Notes: generated by a model not told the origin, from the letters alone. Shown: positions 34,831-45,719, counted from the stretch's first letter. The stretch is DNA of 64,000 nucleotides from Channallabes apus (GCA_030522415.1 CM060105.1:11698206-11762205); one strand, 5' to 3'. A program made the numbers and translations.

Positions 34831-35534
34831 CATTTGATTTGTTCTATTTTTTATTCTGATAGTGTGCTCAATTTGTTTCTAGTAATTTATATATTTAAAT
34901 TCGGATGCCTTTTAATGTTACAAATTTAACTCTTTGCAAAATAATAAAAATGTGCCTTGCTGTACAAGCCCTTGTGTTGTTGTTTGTGCTGCTGTTCTTT
35001 AATAATACCAATAATCAGATACAAACAGTCTGTCTAAACGAGAATTAAGCAATGCTTCTTAACTCATCATTATGTGGATATTTTTCATGTTCGTTGGATA
35101 AAGTATGTACTGTAATGATTTGGTCTACTCTGTACTGTATGTGCGTGAGAGAGAGGGGTGTCGCGGTCGTGAAACAAAGGCTCATTTCAGCTCATTCAGT
35201 TTCTCTGAATGGATAGGTGAGAACAGCTGATTCACGGTGAATAATTTGCATTTGAGTGTTGCCAAGTGAAAAGAAGACAAACATCAAGACGAACAACATA
35301 CGTATAAAACTGAGACAATATTTTAAAAAGAATCGCAATCAACCTGAACAGGTAAGCTGGAATAAAATCAGTAGCAGCATTAACTAAAGTAATTAGTAAT
35401 TATTAGCTGCTACTGATTTTATGGACTCCTCACGGTTAAATACGTTGGTCACATGCCAGCTGTATAAGCCGGTTACGGGATTCATTACGGTTGTATATCG
35501 TGCTCTGAATAATAATTTTTTTTGTTTGCTGTTT
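34831..35534 (-). repeat. Right inverted arm (~700 bp) of B
   Basis: It is the inverted copy of 30216-30914. It starts CATTTGATTTGTTCTATT immediately after the BEN-like gene and ends GTTTGCTGTTT. It carries AATAAA at 34943-34948. Confidence 0.88.
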
Positions 35535-35742
35535 GGGATTGCCACCTTATTGTGGTCAGGGGATTTGCGTGCCTCAGTGCTTGGATGTTTACCGAGGGCT
35601 CAAGGGAGGTGTGTCTGTGTGTGTCTGTGTCTGTGTGTGTGTGCGCCTGTCCTTTTTTCAGCGGATTTTTCCGCTACCGCAGATCAGTTTATCAACTTGT
35701 AATATATAAATTTTAGGAATATATTAACATGTGGAGACATCA

Positions 35743-35973
35743 TTATATGTTGAATGGAACTTGTAAGCCTTTGAATGGTGTTAAAAATACTTGCAAAACA
35801 AGTATTGCAGCCATACATTGGAGGGAACTTCTGAGGTGGTCAGTGATTGATGGCACGGTCGGTCGGAGGGGGTTGTGATCACACCTATAGATCTTTTGTT
35901 CTAGGCTATCGGTCAAATATCTCTCCACTTGGAAGCAAAAACATGCAAGGGATTTCAGCATCTCGACGCACAT
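35743..35973 (-). CDS. 76-codon frame, copy in B
   Basis: It is the same frame as at 25541-25771 in element A, on the opposite strand because B lies inverted. It is again bracketed by two ~80-bp direct repeats (35653-35735 and 36362-36441). Function unknown. Confidence 0.25.
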   Translation of the reverse strand: MCVEMLKSLACFCFQVERYLTDSLEQKIYRCDHNPLRPTVPSITDHLRSSLQCMAAILVLQVFLTPFKGLQVPFNI

Positions 35974-37128
35974 ACTAAGCTGTTTATAAAGTAGACACTG
36001 TTTGTTTTTTCATTTTGTAATCTTTCCCGTGTTTACCGTGTACTGTACAATGTATATTAATTTTTTAATGAATTACTGTAAATAAACTACATTCCGTTGA
36101 TTTACCAGAAATGACTTTTCTGTTTTTTGTGTGTGCTAAACTAAACTTCAGGGTCAAAGTAATAGCGATTTTATTTGAAAAGTATTATATATTTACAATG
36201 CTGATAAGTTCAAGCTTAGATTCATATATAAACTGCTTCAAAGTCTTTCCACCCTGTGACCGCTGAAATCCGACAGACGCAGGGCTCAAGGGAGGTGTGT
36301 CTGTGTGTGTGTGTGTGTGTGTGTGCGCGTGTGTAGGTGTGTGTGCGCGCTGCAGCCTGTCATTTTCAGCGGATTTTTCCGCTACCGCAGATCAGTTTAT
36401 CAACTTGTAATATATACATTTTAGGAATATATTAACATGTGCAGACATTTAAGGGTGCGCTGCCCTCTCTTGCCCCTGCGTAGAGCCTACACACACACAC
36501 ACACACACACACATCTATCTATCTATCTATTATATAAATACACATTTGGAATCTGCATCTACATTTTCTGTTACAAGTATAGAATTAGGTTCAGCTGAGA
36601 CTCATGATCAATGGTGTTAGGGTACTTATGTAGTGATAATTAGTTTCAGCCAAATCATTAAAACTAACAATGGACTATGACACTCTTGTTTTACACACAT
36701 TGTTTTAGCGATAGTTTCACGGAAGCGAGTTCAGAACTAATCTAACCAAACCAAGAAAAAAACAAACATCCGAAGCTTCAAATAGAATGAACGAACTAAT
36801 GAAATTGATATATATGTAATTGATATACTGTATATACAGACGTGTGTGTGTCATTTTAATTCAAATGAACATTTTAATGCTTTCTGATACACTTATCAAC
36901 TTATCGACATACACTTATCAACACAAACTCTCCGTGCACGCACACACACAATCTCTAAAAAATTAATATTAATAACATACATATACAAATAAACAAAAAT
37001 ATAAACGTCTATATTGAAGTCTACGGTGAACGCAGAGTCGGCTAAGCACACGTGATGACGCGCGCGCCCTCACCTCTGTTACGGCTGCCTACAGTATTTG
37101 GCCAAAAGAATTATAATAATTGAACGAT

Positions 37129-37233
37129 ATGCCTGGTCCTGGAAAGAGACATCAACAGTCCGGCGCTGAGAAACGAAAGAACCGAAAGAAAAAAAAGCCT
37201 AAGATGAAGCCCGTGCATCAATTCCAGAAATAA
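37129..37233 (+). CDS. 34-residue lysine-rich frame, copy in B
   Basis: It is identical in translation to the frame at 24294-24398 in A. The KRKNRKKKKPK-type stretch would act as a nuclear localisation signal if translated. The frame is too short to assign a function. Confidence 0.25.
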   Translation: MPGPGKRHQQSGAEKRKNRKKKKPKMKPVHQFQK

Positions 37234-37973
37234 AACTTTACTTTATTCTGTCGACGTTAATAATGTAATAACGTAACATTAACGTAAAATAACGCAAATT
37301 TCATTTAACAGCAGGGGGGACAATAAATATATATTTTTATAAATTTATTGCATTGTTTATGTTGTTTACAGTCAAGCCATCAACATACAATAAAATGTAA
37401 ACATAAGATCTAAACTAAAAACTGTGCTCCCTGTGCTGGTGCTGGCAATATCATCTCTTTGTTCTGCTGTCTCCGGCTCCCTCCCTGGTCCTGAATCTGC
37501 CCCTTCCTCTACCCTCACTGTCTCAGAACAGACTGACTCCTGAAGCAGAAAAAAATGCAGGAAATTATGTTTTCTAACATGCGTTAGATAGTTTTTTTTA
37601 ATCACTCTATACACAATACTTTGCTATTTTTATAGATGTTGAGCATCGTGAGCAAGCCCGAGATCATATTAACGTTAATTATCACCAGCCGGCAAGAATA
37701 GCAAACGAGTAACGTGAGTTGGACGCACACCAATCGATTCGACTATGGTTAATCGCTCACTCCGTAGGCTCCCTGAATAGGCGGGAAAGGGATGGAACCG
37801 CGCATTCGTCCCGGCAGGAAAAAAAAACTAAACAGATCTAACAGATGAGGACTCAGATTAATGTGCAAAAATATATAATAAAACTATATAAGTCTACATA
37901 GCCTTTATAAGACTCTACCTTAAGCGCACTTAAAACATTTTATTTAGTTTTAAAATAAAACAATTTTAAAACA

Positions 37974-38044
37974 TCACTCGGGATTCGAACTGGCGCTTTG
38001 TAGATCACTAGTCGAGTGTTCTATCCGCTACACCAAGCGGCCAC
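37974..38044 (-). repeat. tRNA-like cassette, right end of B
   Basis: On the minus strand GGCCGCTTGGTGTAGCGG and AGTTCGAATCCCGAG lie about 495 bp from the right terminus, the inverted counterpart of 29395-29465. Confidence 0.6.
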
Positions 38045-38542
38045 TTAGAGACAATGCACACCAGAGACGTTAATAAGCCACTCGACTTCTTTGAAAGCAA
38101 GTGTACGTCTTTGATAAGCGACGAAGTAAGCCTGTTATAATAATAACTTGGTGTTATTTGATCTTATTGGTTTAGAAATTTATATTTAAATAAAACCCTA
38201 CACACTTATTTTCTAATTACACGTGATAAAATCTAAAGGCTCACTGTGTTAATATTTATTGTGCTTAAATTTGATCTTAATAAGATTTGATTTAATTTGA
38301 ATTCTACATTTGTACTGTAATTATAGTACTGTGATTATGAATTCGATCAACTACAGTGTTTCACTTGATGTTATCGGCTATTACGTGTATTATTGAGGCA
38401 GAGAATGAACTAAGGCATGAGGCGTCAGTCTGTAGTTACATAGCGCCACTCAGTGGTAAAAGCAAGCAAATGCACAGCAAATGCACATGCCGTAATGCGG
38501 CGGCGACGTTACATACGATGCTCCGATTTTGTAACAACTGTA

Positions 38543-38896
38543 GCTTAGCAGCTAATGTGCAGAACAGGTGGTAGACCTAGCCAAGCCTGTCTTGTGTTTG
38601 TTTATCCCTTGCATGCATAGTCCCTTGTGTTTAGTCTTCTAGGCTGTTTAGTATGTCTTGTCTCGTCCAGTTAGTATCCCCATGTCTGTACTGTATTAGA
38701 TCATGTCATCCCGAGTCTGTTTGTATTTTGAGTTCTTGTTTGTTAGCATGCTCCATGATTTTAGCCAACTCTCTTAGTTCATGTTTTGTTCATGTTTTCA
38801 TTTTATTATTAAAGACTCTTTGCGTTTCACTGCATCCCCTCTGCATCTATGCCTCCACACCCAGCCCACAGTCCTACACCATAGCAGAATGTGACA
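38543..38896 (+). repeat. LTR-N LTR2, part 3
   Basis: These are the last 354 bp of LTR2 after element B, from GCTTAGCAGCTAATG to GAATGTGACA. The three parts add up to 977 bp, the length of LTR1 and LTR3. Confidence 0.93.
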
Positions 38897-39840
38897 GAAT
38901 GCTCGACCCAACAAGAGGCATAGCAGAGGGGCCCCCCCGGGAGAAAATTTTGGGGGGGGGCTGGGACTATAACACCTGGGCAAGCTGACCAGGAATAATC
39001 AGCTTGCCCCACGTCAAAACAGGGGACTGAACTGGAGGTGAGGGGGCCTCAGTGGAGGCTCCAGTTTCGCCAGCGGGCCTCAGTGGAGGCTCCAGTTTCG
39101 CCAGCGGGCCTCAGTGGAGGCTCCAGTTTCGCAAGCGGGCCTCAGTGGAGGCTCCAGTTCTCCAGCGCGCCTCACGGGAGGCTCCAGTTCTCCAGCGCGC
39201 CTCAGGGGAGGCTTCAGTTCCGCCAGCGCGCCGCAGGGGCGTCTTCATGTCCCCAGAGCCCAGCCAGGACCTCGCCAGGGAAAACCCTCACCACGCTCTC
39301 TAGCTTCGTTCGCAGCGGTGACAGCGACCCACCACCGCTGGACTTCGAGAGCGTGCTTCCATCGCCACCCGGTGTCAAAGGAGGCCACAGTACTGCAGAG
39401 GCCGCCCGGCGTGAGGACAACACAGTGCTGCATCGGCCGCCCGACTTGGAGGGCGACTCAGTGCTGCAGGCAACGCTCCACCGGCAAGAGCGACACAGCA
39501 CTGCCTCCAACGCCCGGCCTACACCAGCGATCCGGCACTGCCTCCGCCGCCCGGCCTGCGGCATCGGCCCAGTGCTGCCTCCGCCACCCGACGACGTCAT
39601 GAGCTCACCGCCGCTCAGCCCCGAGGACGAGCCATTGCTGCCTCCGCCACCCAGCCTCGGGTGCAGGCCGCTGCTGCACCCGGTGCCTGGCTTTGGCAGC
39701 AATTCAAGCTCGCCCACCCTCCCACCCACCTTGGGGAGCCTGCTCGTCGGCGTCGCAGTCGGGTGGAATGACCCGGGACATGGGGAAGGGTACCCAGGAC
39801 CTCCGTTAGCGCTCCGGAGGAGCGTTTTTAAGGGGGGTTC
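38897..39840 (+). mobile_element. LTR-N interior 2
   Basis: It is 944 bp and near-identical to interior 1. It has one fewer 31-bp repeat unit (array at 39045-39238) and a shorter G-tract before LTR3 (GGGGGGTTC in place of GGGGGGGGTAC). It has the same priming site at its start. Confidence 0.9.
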
Positions 39841-40817
39841 TGTGAGGGTTGCCCACTAGAGGGCAGTGTTTTAATTTGTAGTTTTTGTTGTAGACCCAGT
39901 TTCCCAGAAGGCACCTCGGTCAGCTGACGCAGATGCCCAGCTGAACCGAGGATGCAATTAGTATAAGCATAAATACCTGTTTGTTCTGGGAAGCTGGGTC
40001 GAGCATTAATTTCTGTTATGTGGGTTTTGTTTCCTTGTTTTAGTTTGATTTCATTATAGTTGGCATTTAGTTTCTGGAGCTCTTTAAGTTTGTATTTGCT
40101 TTGATTTAGTTTATGTCTCTTTGTCTCTGTGTCTCCTAGCAGGATTAGCCTCTAGGAGAATTAGCCTTTTGTGTTTACCCTTTTGTGTAAGTAACTCCCA
40201 TTGCATGTTTAGCTAGTAGTCTGTTTCAATACTAATGAGGGTGATACTAACATGTCTAGATCTTAGCCTGTCTAGTCTCCGTTTATGTCTAGTCTCATCG
40301 TCTGATTAGCTCTTAGTCTGTTTAGGTACTAACATCTTTAGCCACTAACCTTTAGAGTTCTTAGTCTGTTTCATACCTGGTCTGCTGTGTACCTTGTCTG
40401 TTCATTCCCTTGGGTCTCAGGCTACTGGCCTGTTTAGCCATTAGTCTGATTAGCTATAAGCTAGCTTAGCAGCTAATGTGCAGAACAGGTGGTAGACCTA
40501 GCCAAGCCTGTCTTGTGTTTGTTTATCCCTTGCATGCATAGTCCCTTGTGTTTAGTCCTCTAGGCTGTTTAGTATGTCTTGTCTCGTCCAGTTAGTATCC
40601 CCATGTCTGTACTGTATTAGATCATGTCATCCCGAGTCTGTTTGTATTTTGAGTTCTTGTTTGTTAGCATGCTCCATGATTTTAGCCAACTCTCTTAGTT
40701 CATGTTTTGTTCATGTTTTCATTTTATTATTAAAGACTCTTTGCGTTTCACTGCATCCCCTCTGCATCTATGCCTCCACACCCAGCCCACAGTCCTACAC
40801 CATAGCAGAATGTGACA
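39841..40817 (+). repeat. LTR-N LTR3
   Basis: This complete 977-bp LTR ends AGAATGTGACA and is followed by CATGA, the right target duplication of the array. Confidence 0.95.
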
Positions 40818-40822
40818 CATGA

Positions 40823-41690
40823 TAACATTAGTATTCATGTTTTTGTATTTTTGTATTAACATTTTAAATGTTCAAATGAACGTTTCAGAGTATATAATTT
40901 GTCGTGTCATCTGTGATTGAGACCCATGAGTTAAATTGAAATATTTTTTATGGGTAGTAAGCCAGGTTTTAGTAACCTTGGATAAATCAGCATGAAAGCC
41001 CTCTCTCGCGCACGCGCTCTCACGCTGTCTGTCGCACTCACACACACACACACACACACACACTGTACACACACAGACACACACAAATAATACATAAAAT
41101 CGCGTAAAACCAAATGAAACTAGGGTAAAAAAATATGAGCAGTAAAATACAGTAGTATCCTGTAGGTGATTCCTGTCCTGTGATAACAGGCACTAACACT
41201 CTAGAACTGTTAGTTTTTCTACTTCTGTTAGTTTTGTTTTCAAGTGTGAATGTTTATGGGGTTTAAATCTGTCTCTGCTGCTGCATCTATACACAGTGTG
41301 ATAAGTGATTGATGCCCCATCAGATCTTTGATGTGGGACATTATGCTGGTTAAATGACTAAAGACACACTGATCCGTATGGACAGATATTTGTTCCAGAT
41401 ATTATGCGCCATTAATCAATTTGTTATGCCAATTTGACTTTCAGCGAAAACATCAAAAATATAACGAAAACAAACCCAAGCAGAAGTTACATTTTAAGCT
41501 TTACTTTCAAATTCAAATTTGATTTGTCACATACACAGCGCGATATGCAGTAAAAAGCTTTGGGTGCTTTAGGTGAGGCTCGAACTCGGCATTGCTTCAC
41601 CTGGACTGCTTTATAAGTATCACGCGCTAACCGATTGCGCCACTGGAGCCACACGGAAGTTGGTTTTGTCAGATTATCCTCTCTCTCTCG

Positions 41691-41748
<58 letters not shown>

Positions 41749-42691
41749 AAATTGCGTAAAACCCAACGAAATATAAGCAGTAAAAAAACATTAGTAAAAA
41801 TACATTAGTATAACAGGCGCTAACCCTCTGGAACTTTTTTTTACTATTGTTTCCAAGTGTTTATGGGGATTTAATGTGTCTCTGCTGCCGCATCCATTCA
41901 CAGTTGTGATAAGTGATTAATGCCCCATCAGATCTTTTGACGGGGGAGCATTATGCATGATTAAATGACTAAAGAAATACTGATCCATATGGGCAGATAT
42001 TTATTCCAGGTTGCATGCGGCATTAATTGCCTCTTATGCCACTTGTAGACTATCAGTGAAAAAATCAGCGAAAACATCATCAAAAATATAACGAAAACAA
42101 ACCCAAGCAGACGTTACATTTTGAGCTTTACTTTGCAGCAAAATATTATCTATCAGTATATTAAATGGAACGGGGTAAAAATAGCCTGCGTTTTTATTCC
42201 GTACCTACAATGATCGGTATAGACAAATTACAGCCGCTACCGTGTCTTTAAGGATCATTTCAGGATGTCTTAAAACATATTTCACTAACTAATTTCATTA
42301 ATTCATTATTAAATAATAAATAGCATAATCATCATGGGTTGTTTATTGAGTGATTTAACAAATCTGTTTTATTAATCGGTTTGTTGTTGTTGTTTTTTCA
42401 TCTATTTATGAAACTATGTTGACAATGCAAGAACTGTCTGTATATTAAAGATACGGTATTGGGCTTCCTGGACACTGCAGTTAACTGTGCCAGTCAATGC
42501 TCCATCTGGCGGAATTATACGGCATTGCAACCATCTTTTTAGAAAGCGCATGGGGGCGTTTATGGGGCGGGGCATCGTTAACTGCGTCATCGCGGGGGAT
42601 CACATTCCATGCACGAAGCCTGCATTAACCCTTCATGGATCTGCCACGGAGCCGTCATGCTCCAGGCGGCTGTTTGACGTGGCTCCCACTG
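40823..42691. other. Right arm of H with a ~430-bp tandem duplication
   Basis: The segments 41075-41500 and 41735-42140 are direct repeats of one another (AATCGCGTAAAACC, TGATAAGTGATTGATGCC and CGAAAACAAACCCAAGCAG type matches). Each is preceded by an AC microsatellite (41039-41062 and 41699-41746). The insert between them includes the tRNA-Ile-like sequence. No gene is seen. Confidence 0.7.
41565..41649 (-). tRNA. tRNA-Ile(UAU)-derived pseudogene with intron
   Basis: On the minus strand GCTCCAGTGGCGCAATCGG, TTAGCGCG and the anticodon-loop sequence ACTTATAAA match the 5' half of eukaryotic intron-containing tRNA-Ile(UAU). About 19 nt of intron-like sequence follows, then ATGCCGAGTTCGAGCCTCACC. 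Roughly eight nucleotides of the variable loop and T stem are missing, and the 3' acceptor strand (TAAAGCA) no longer fully pairs with GCTCCAG. It is probably a non-functional or retroposed copy. Confidence 0.7.
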
Positions 42692-43913
42692 TACATCCCT
42701 CATCATGGAGTGTATCACTCGAAGAAGCCAGGGAAATTACGTGTGGTTTTCGACTGTTCTGCAAGATACAAAGGAACCAGCTTAAACGATCACCTTCTTA
42801 CAGGCCCTGATCTGATGAATAGCCTGACTGGCATTCTTCTATGGTTCAGACAGTACCCTGTAGCCCTCACGTGTGATATTGAGCAGATGTTTCACCAGTT
42901 CCATGTGGACAAAGCCGATCGTGATTACTTACGATTCCTCTGGTGGAGAAATGGAGATTTCGACTCACAGCCTCAAACATTCCACATGAGAGTACATATT
43001 TTTGGTGCATCGTCCCCCCCCGGATGTGCTAACTATGGGTTGAAGCATCTTGCAAAGGAAGGGGAACATCTCTATCCTCTAGGTTCCCAATTCGTTATGA
43101 AGGATTTCTACATGGATGATGGAGTATCCAGCGTTGAAACTGCGGAGAAGGCCATTAAATTGGCTCGAGAAGCTCACCAGATTTGTGCACTAGGAGACTT
43201 AAGGCTTCATAAATTTGTATCTAATGACAAGGCAGTTTTGGAGACAATACCGCCCTCTGAGTGTGCTTCAAACCTTACAGCTGTCGACCTTTCCCTAACT
43301 GACCAGCCATTGGAAAGAGTCCTTGGGCATTTACTGGCATCTAGAACATGACAATTTCAAATTCCGTGTCATTGTTAAGGAACAGCCAGCAACCCGTAGA
43401 GGTATACTGTCTACGGTAGCCTCATTGTTCGACCCCTTAGGGTTTCTTGCACCATTCTTACTCAAGGGAAAGACTATTCTCCAAGAACTGTGCCGAAATG
43501 GCATGGGCTGGGATGATCCCTTGCCTGATAGTTTGCAGCAAGGGTGGGAGCACTGGAAGGCCGATCTTGCTAATTTAGAGAAGATTGAAGTACCTCGTTG
43601 TATCGTTCCATCTGGGTTCGGGAGAACCACAAAGAGAGAGATTCATAACTTCTCAGATGCCAGCATGAAAGGATATGGCCAGTGTTCATACATTAGGCTT
43701 GAAGACGAGCAAGGTGACATCCATTGTTCTTTGCTCATGGCAAAATCGAGAGTAGCTCCTCTTAAGGTCACGACAATTCCTAGATTGGAGTTAACTGCTG
43801 CGGTCGTGTCTGTGGCAGTGAACGATATGTTGAAGGAAGAAATGAACCTTGCAGATGCAGACGCATATTTCTGGACGGACTCTCAAGTGGTGTTAGGCTA
43901 CATAAACAATTAA
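42692..43913 (+). pseudogene. BEL reverse transcriptase and RNase H region
   Basis: The sequence resumes exactly at the TA (frame 42635-43351, joined by frameshift near 43320 to 43323-43913). Motifs: GKLRVVFDCSARYKGTSLND, ALTCDIEQMFHQFHV (first RT Asp region), the palm box FYMDDGVSS, then FSDASMKGYGQCSY and YFWTDSQVVLGYINN (RNase H-like). A TAA at 43911-43913 is the only stop before the frame continues at 43914. Role: reverse transcription of BEL RNA. Confidence 0.9.
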
Positions 43914-45540
43914 GTTCGCCGCTTCCACACATTTGTAGCAAATAGAGTTCAGAGAATTCATCGCACCACGACTCCTCAACAGTGGCAATACACCCCCTCG
44001 GATGAAAATCCAGCCGACTATGCATCCCGAGGTCTAAGTGTCAATGATCTTGTCACTTCCAACTGGTTCAGAGGACCGAAAGTCTTGTGGGAAAGACAAA
44101 TTCCTCCCTCTGTGGATGTTGACACGCAACTTCCAATTGGAGACCCAGAGGTCAAAATGGCTCAGTCTATGAACACACAGGCAGTAGAGTATCTCAGTCT
44201 ATCCAACCGTCTCACAAAGTTATCCTCATTGTCCAAGGTTATACAAGGAGTTGCACGTCTCCTTCGTCGTGTCAGGAAGGATAAGTCTAATGACCACAGT
44301 ACAGTGTCAGAACGTGAGGATGCTAAGTGCATTGTCCTCAAGGACTTACAGAGTCAGACATATGCAGAAGAGATAGCTTTGCTCCGCAAGGGCAAACAGC
44401 TGCCACGCAACAACAGGCTATACAATCTCGACGCCTTTGTTGACCACGATGGATTGCTTAAGGTGGGAGGAAGACTCTGTAATTCTTATGGTTCTAACTC
44501 TGTTAAGCATCCAGTGATAATTCCAAAGGAGCACCATCTTACGAAACTTCTGATTGCTGACTGTCATGAAGAAACAGCACATCAAGGGAAAGGCTTAACT
44601 ATAAATGAGATCAGATTGAGAGGATTTTGGATAATAGGAGTAAACAGGACTGTATCCTCCTTTATACAACAGTGTGTGAAATGTCGCAAGTTTCGCAGAC
44701 CGACAGAAGTACAAAAAATGGCAAACTTACCCTCAGAGCGTATAGATCCATCCCCTCCATTTACGTTCTGTGGTATGGATGTTTTTGGTCCCTTCATCAC
44801 CAAACAAGGATGAAAATCGTGGACTTCTCTTTACCTGTTTCTGTTGCAGAGCCATCCATATCGAGATGCTGGATGACATGTCCACGGACGCCTTTATCAA
44901 TGGACTGCAGTGTTTCATCGCTATTAGAGGAGCAGTTCAACAAATAAGGTGTGACCAAGGCACGAATTTCATTGGAGCCAAGAATGAGCTTGCGAAGACA
45001 ATGGAAAAGATTGACACCAACCGTCTGGTAACGTTCTTGGCAGCAAAACAATGTGACTTTGTCTTCAACGCCCCCCATTCAAGTCACACTGGCGGAGTTT
45101 GGGAGAGACAAATCAGAACTGTGAGAAGTGTTCTTCGTTCTACTCTGTCCCAGTCATCTGGAAGACTGGATGATTCTTCTCTGCGAACCTTCTTCTACGA
45201 GGCCATGGCCATTGTAAATAGCCGTCCGCTCACTGTAGATAATTTAAGTGATCCCCGTAGTCCTGAGCCTATAACTCCTAACCACTTGCTCACCCTGAAA
45301 ACAACCCAAGCCCTACCACCCCCTGGCAAGTTTGTCAGAGAAGACATATATGCTCGCAAGAGATGGCGCCACGTCCAGTATTTAGCGGAACAATTTTGGG
45401 GTCGTTGGCGCAAGGAGTATGTGTCTAACATTGCAACAAGACAATGCTGGCTTACACCAAGAAGGAACATGCAAGCCGGAGATATAGTCTTGGAGAAGGC
45501 AGATGATCTCCCCAGGAATGAGTGGACCATCAGTAGTTGA
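43914..45540 (+). pseudogene. BEL integrase region
   Basis: After the stop the same frame continues (ENPADYASRG, WFRGP), then the H2C2 zinc-binding domain (CHEETAHQGKG; CVKCRKF). The catalytic core has FCGMDVFGPF (first Asp), RCDQGTNFIGAKNEL (second Asp) and the Glu in SHTGGVWERQIR. The C-terminal DUF5641-type region (WRHVQYLAEQFWGRWRKEY) closes the protein at 45538-45540. A frameshift near 44800 divides 44085-44813 from 44770-45540. All catalytic residues are present, so the damage is limited to a few point lesions. Confidence 0.9.
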
Positions 45541-45719
45541 GCGCCCAGTGCAGAAGCTGGTCCTGCTGCTGGAGGCAGCCTGAAATCCCTTACATATCCT
45601 TTGATTAAGCAGTTTATAGCAGGATATAGTTTACTTTTACATCTAGCCTTAAACATTGGTAATTTATTTTAGGAATCATTCGTGATTAAAAATTGAGGTT
45701 TATAGTCACTCATGATTGG

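Larger units (their letters stand above)
28912..38540. mobile_element. Element B: 9.6-kb TA-flanked Tc1/mariner-superfamily transposon with transposase and BEN genes
   Basis: The ends CAGTGGTTACAAAATTGG and (complement) CAGTTGTTACAAAATCGG are flanked by TA at 28910-28911 and 38541-38542. At 9629 bp it is far larger than ordinary Tc1 elements. Contents in order: tRNA-like cassettes (29395, 30107), a left inverted arm (30216-30914) and a six-exon transposase on the minus strand. Then come an intergenic region with a MITE, a BEN-like ORF on the plus strand, a right inverted arm (34831-35534), the 76-codon and 34-residue frames, and a tRNA-like cassette (37974). It is the apparent autonomous counterpart of A, although exon 1 of the transposase is damaged. 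Confidence 0.87.
20895..40817 (+). mobile_element. LTR-N: three-LTR array of a non-autonomous LTR retrotransposon
   Basis: The order is LTR1 (20895-21871), interior 1 (21872-22848), LTR2 (22849-38896, interrupted twice), interior 2 (38897-39840) and LTR3 (39841-40817). CATGA flanks both outer ends (20890-20894 and 40818-40822). All three LTRs are 977 bp once the insertions are removed. Each interior ends in a G-rich polypurine tract close to the following LTR and starts with the same presumptive self-priming site. No gag or pol domains are visible, so it must use proteins of another element; it is a TRIM/LARD-like design of gypsy affinity. Confidence 0.92.
16918..42691. mobile_element. Element H: TA-flanked DNA transposon with nested LTR elements
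   Basis: The ends are inverted: CAGTGGGAGCCACG on both sides, extending to about 26 bp with two mismatches (16918-16943 and 42666-42691). The TA duplication and CAGT start fit the Tc1/mariner superfamily. Without the nested LTR elements H is about 4.85 kb: 16918-18827, 19829-20894 and 40823-42691. No transposase was recognised in these arms, so H appears non-autonomous. It is the host of the solo LTR at 18828, of the LTR-N array and, through that array, of elements A and B. Confidence 0.85.

Noticed and set aside
40872..41747. Frames rich in Cys-Val repeats
   Set aside because: They are translations of AC/GT microsatellites.
42487..42810. Frame starting upstream of the H terminus and running into BEL
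   Set aside because: It crosses the transposon border in the wrong frame for the RT; the BEL frame is 42635-43351.
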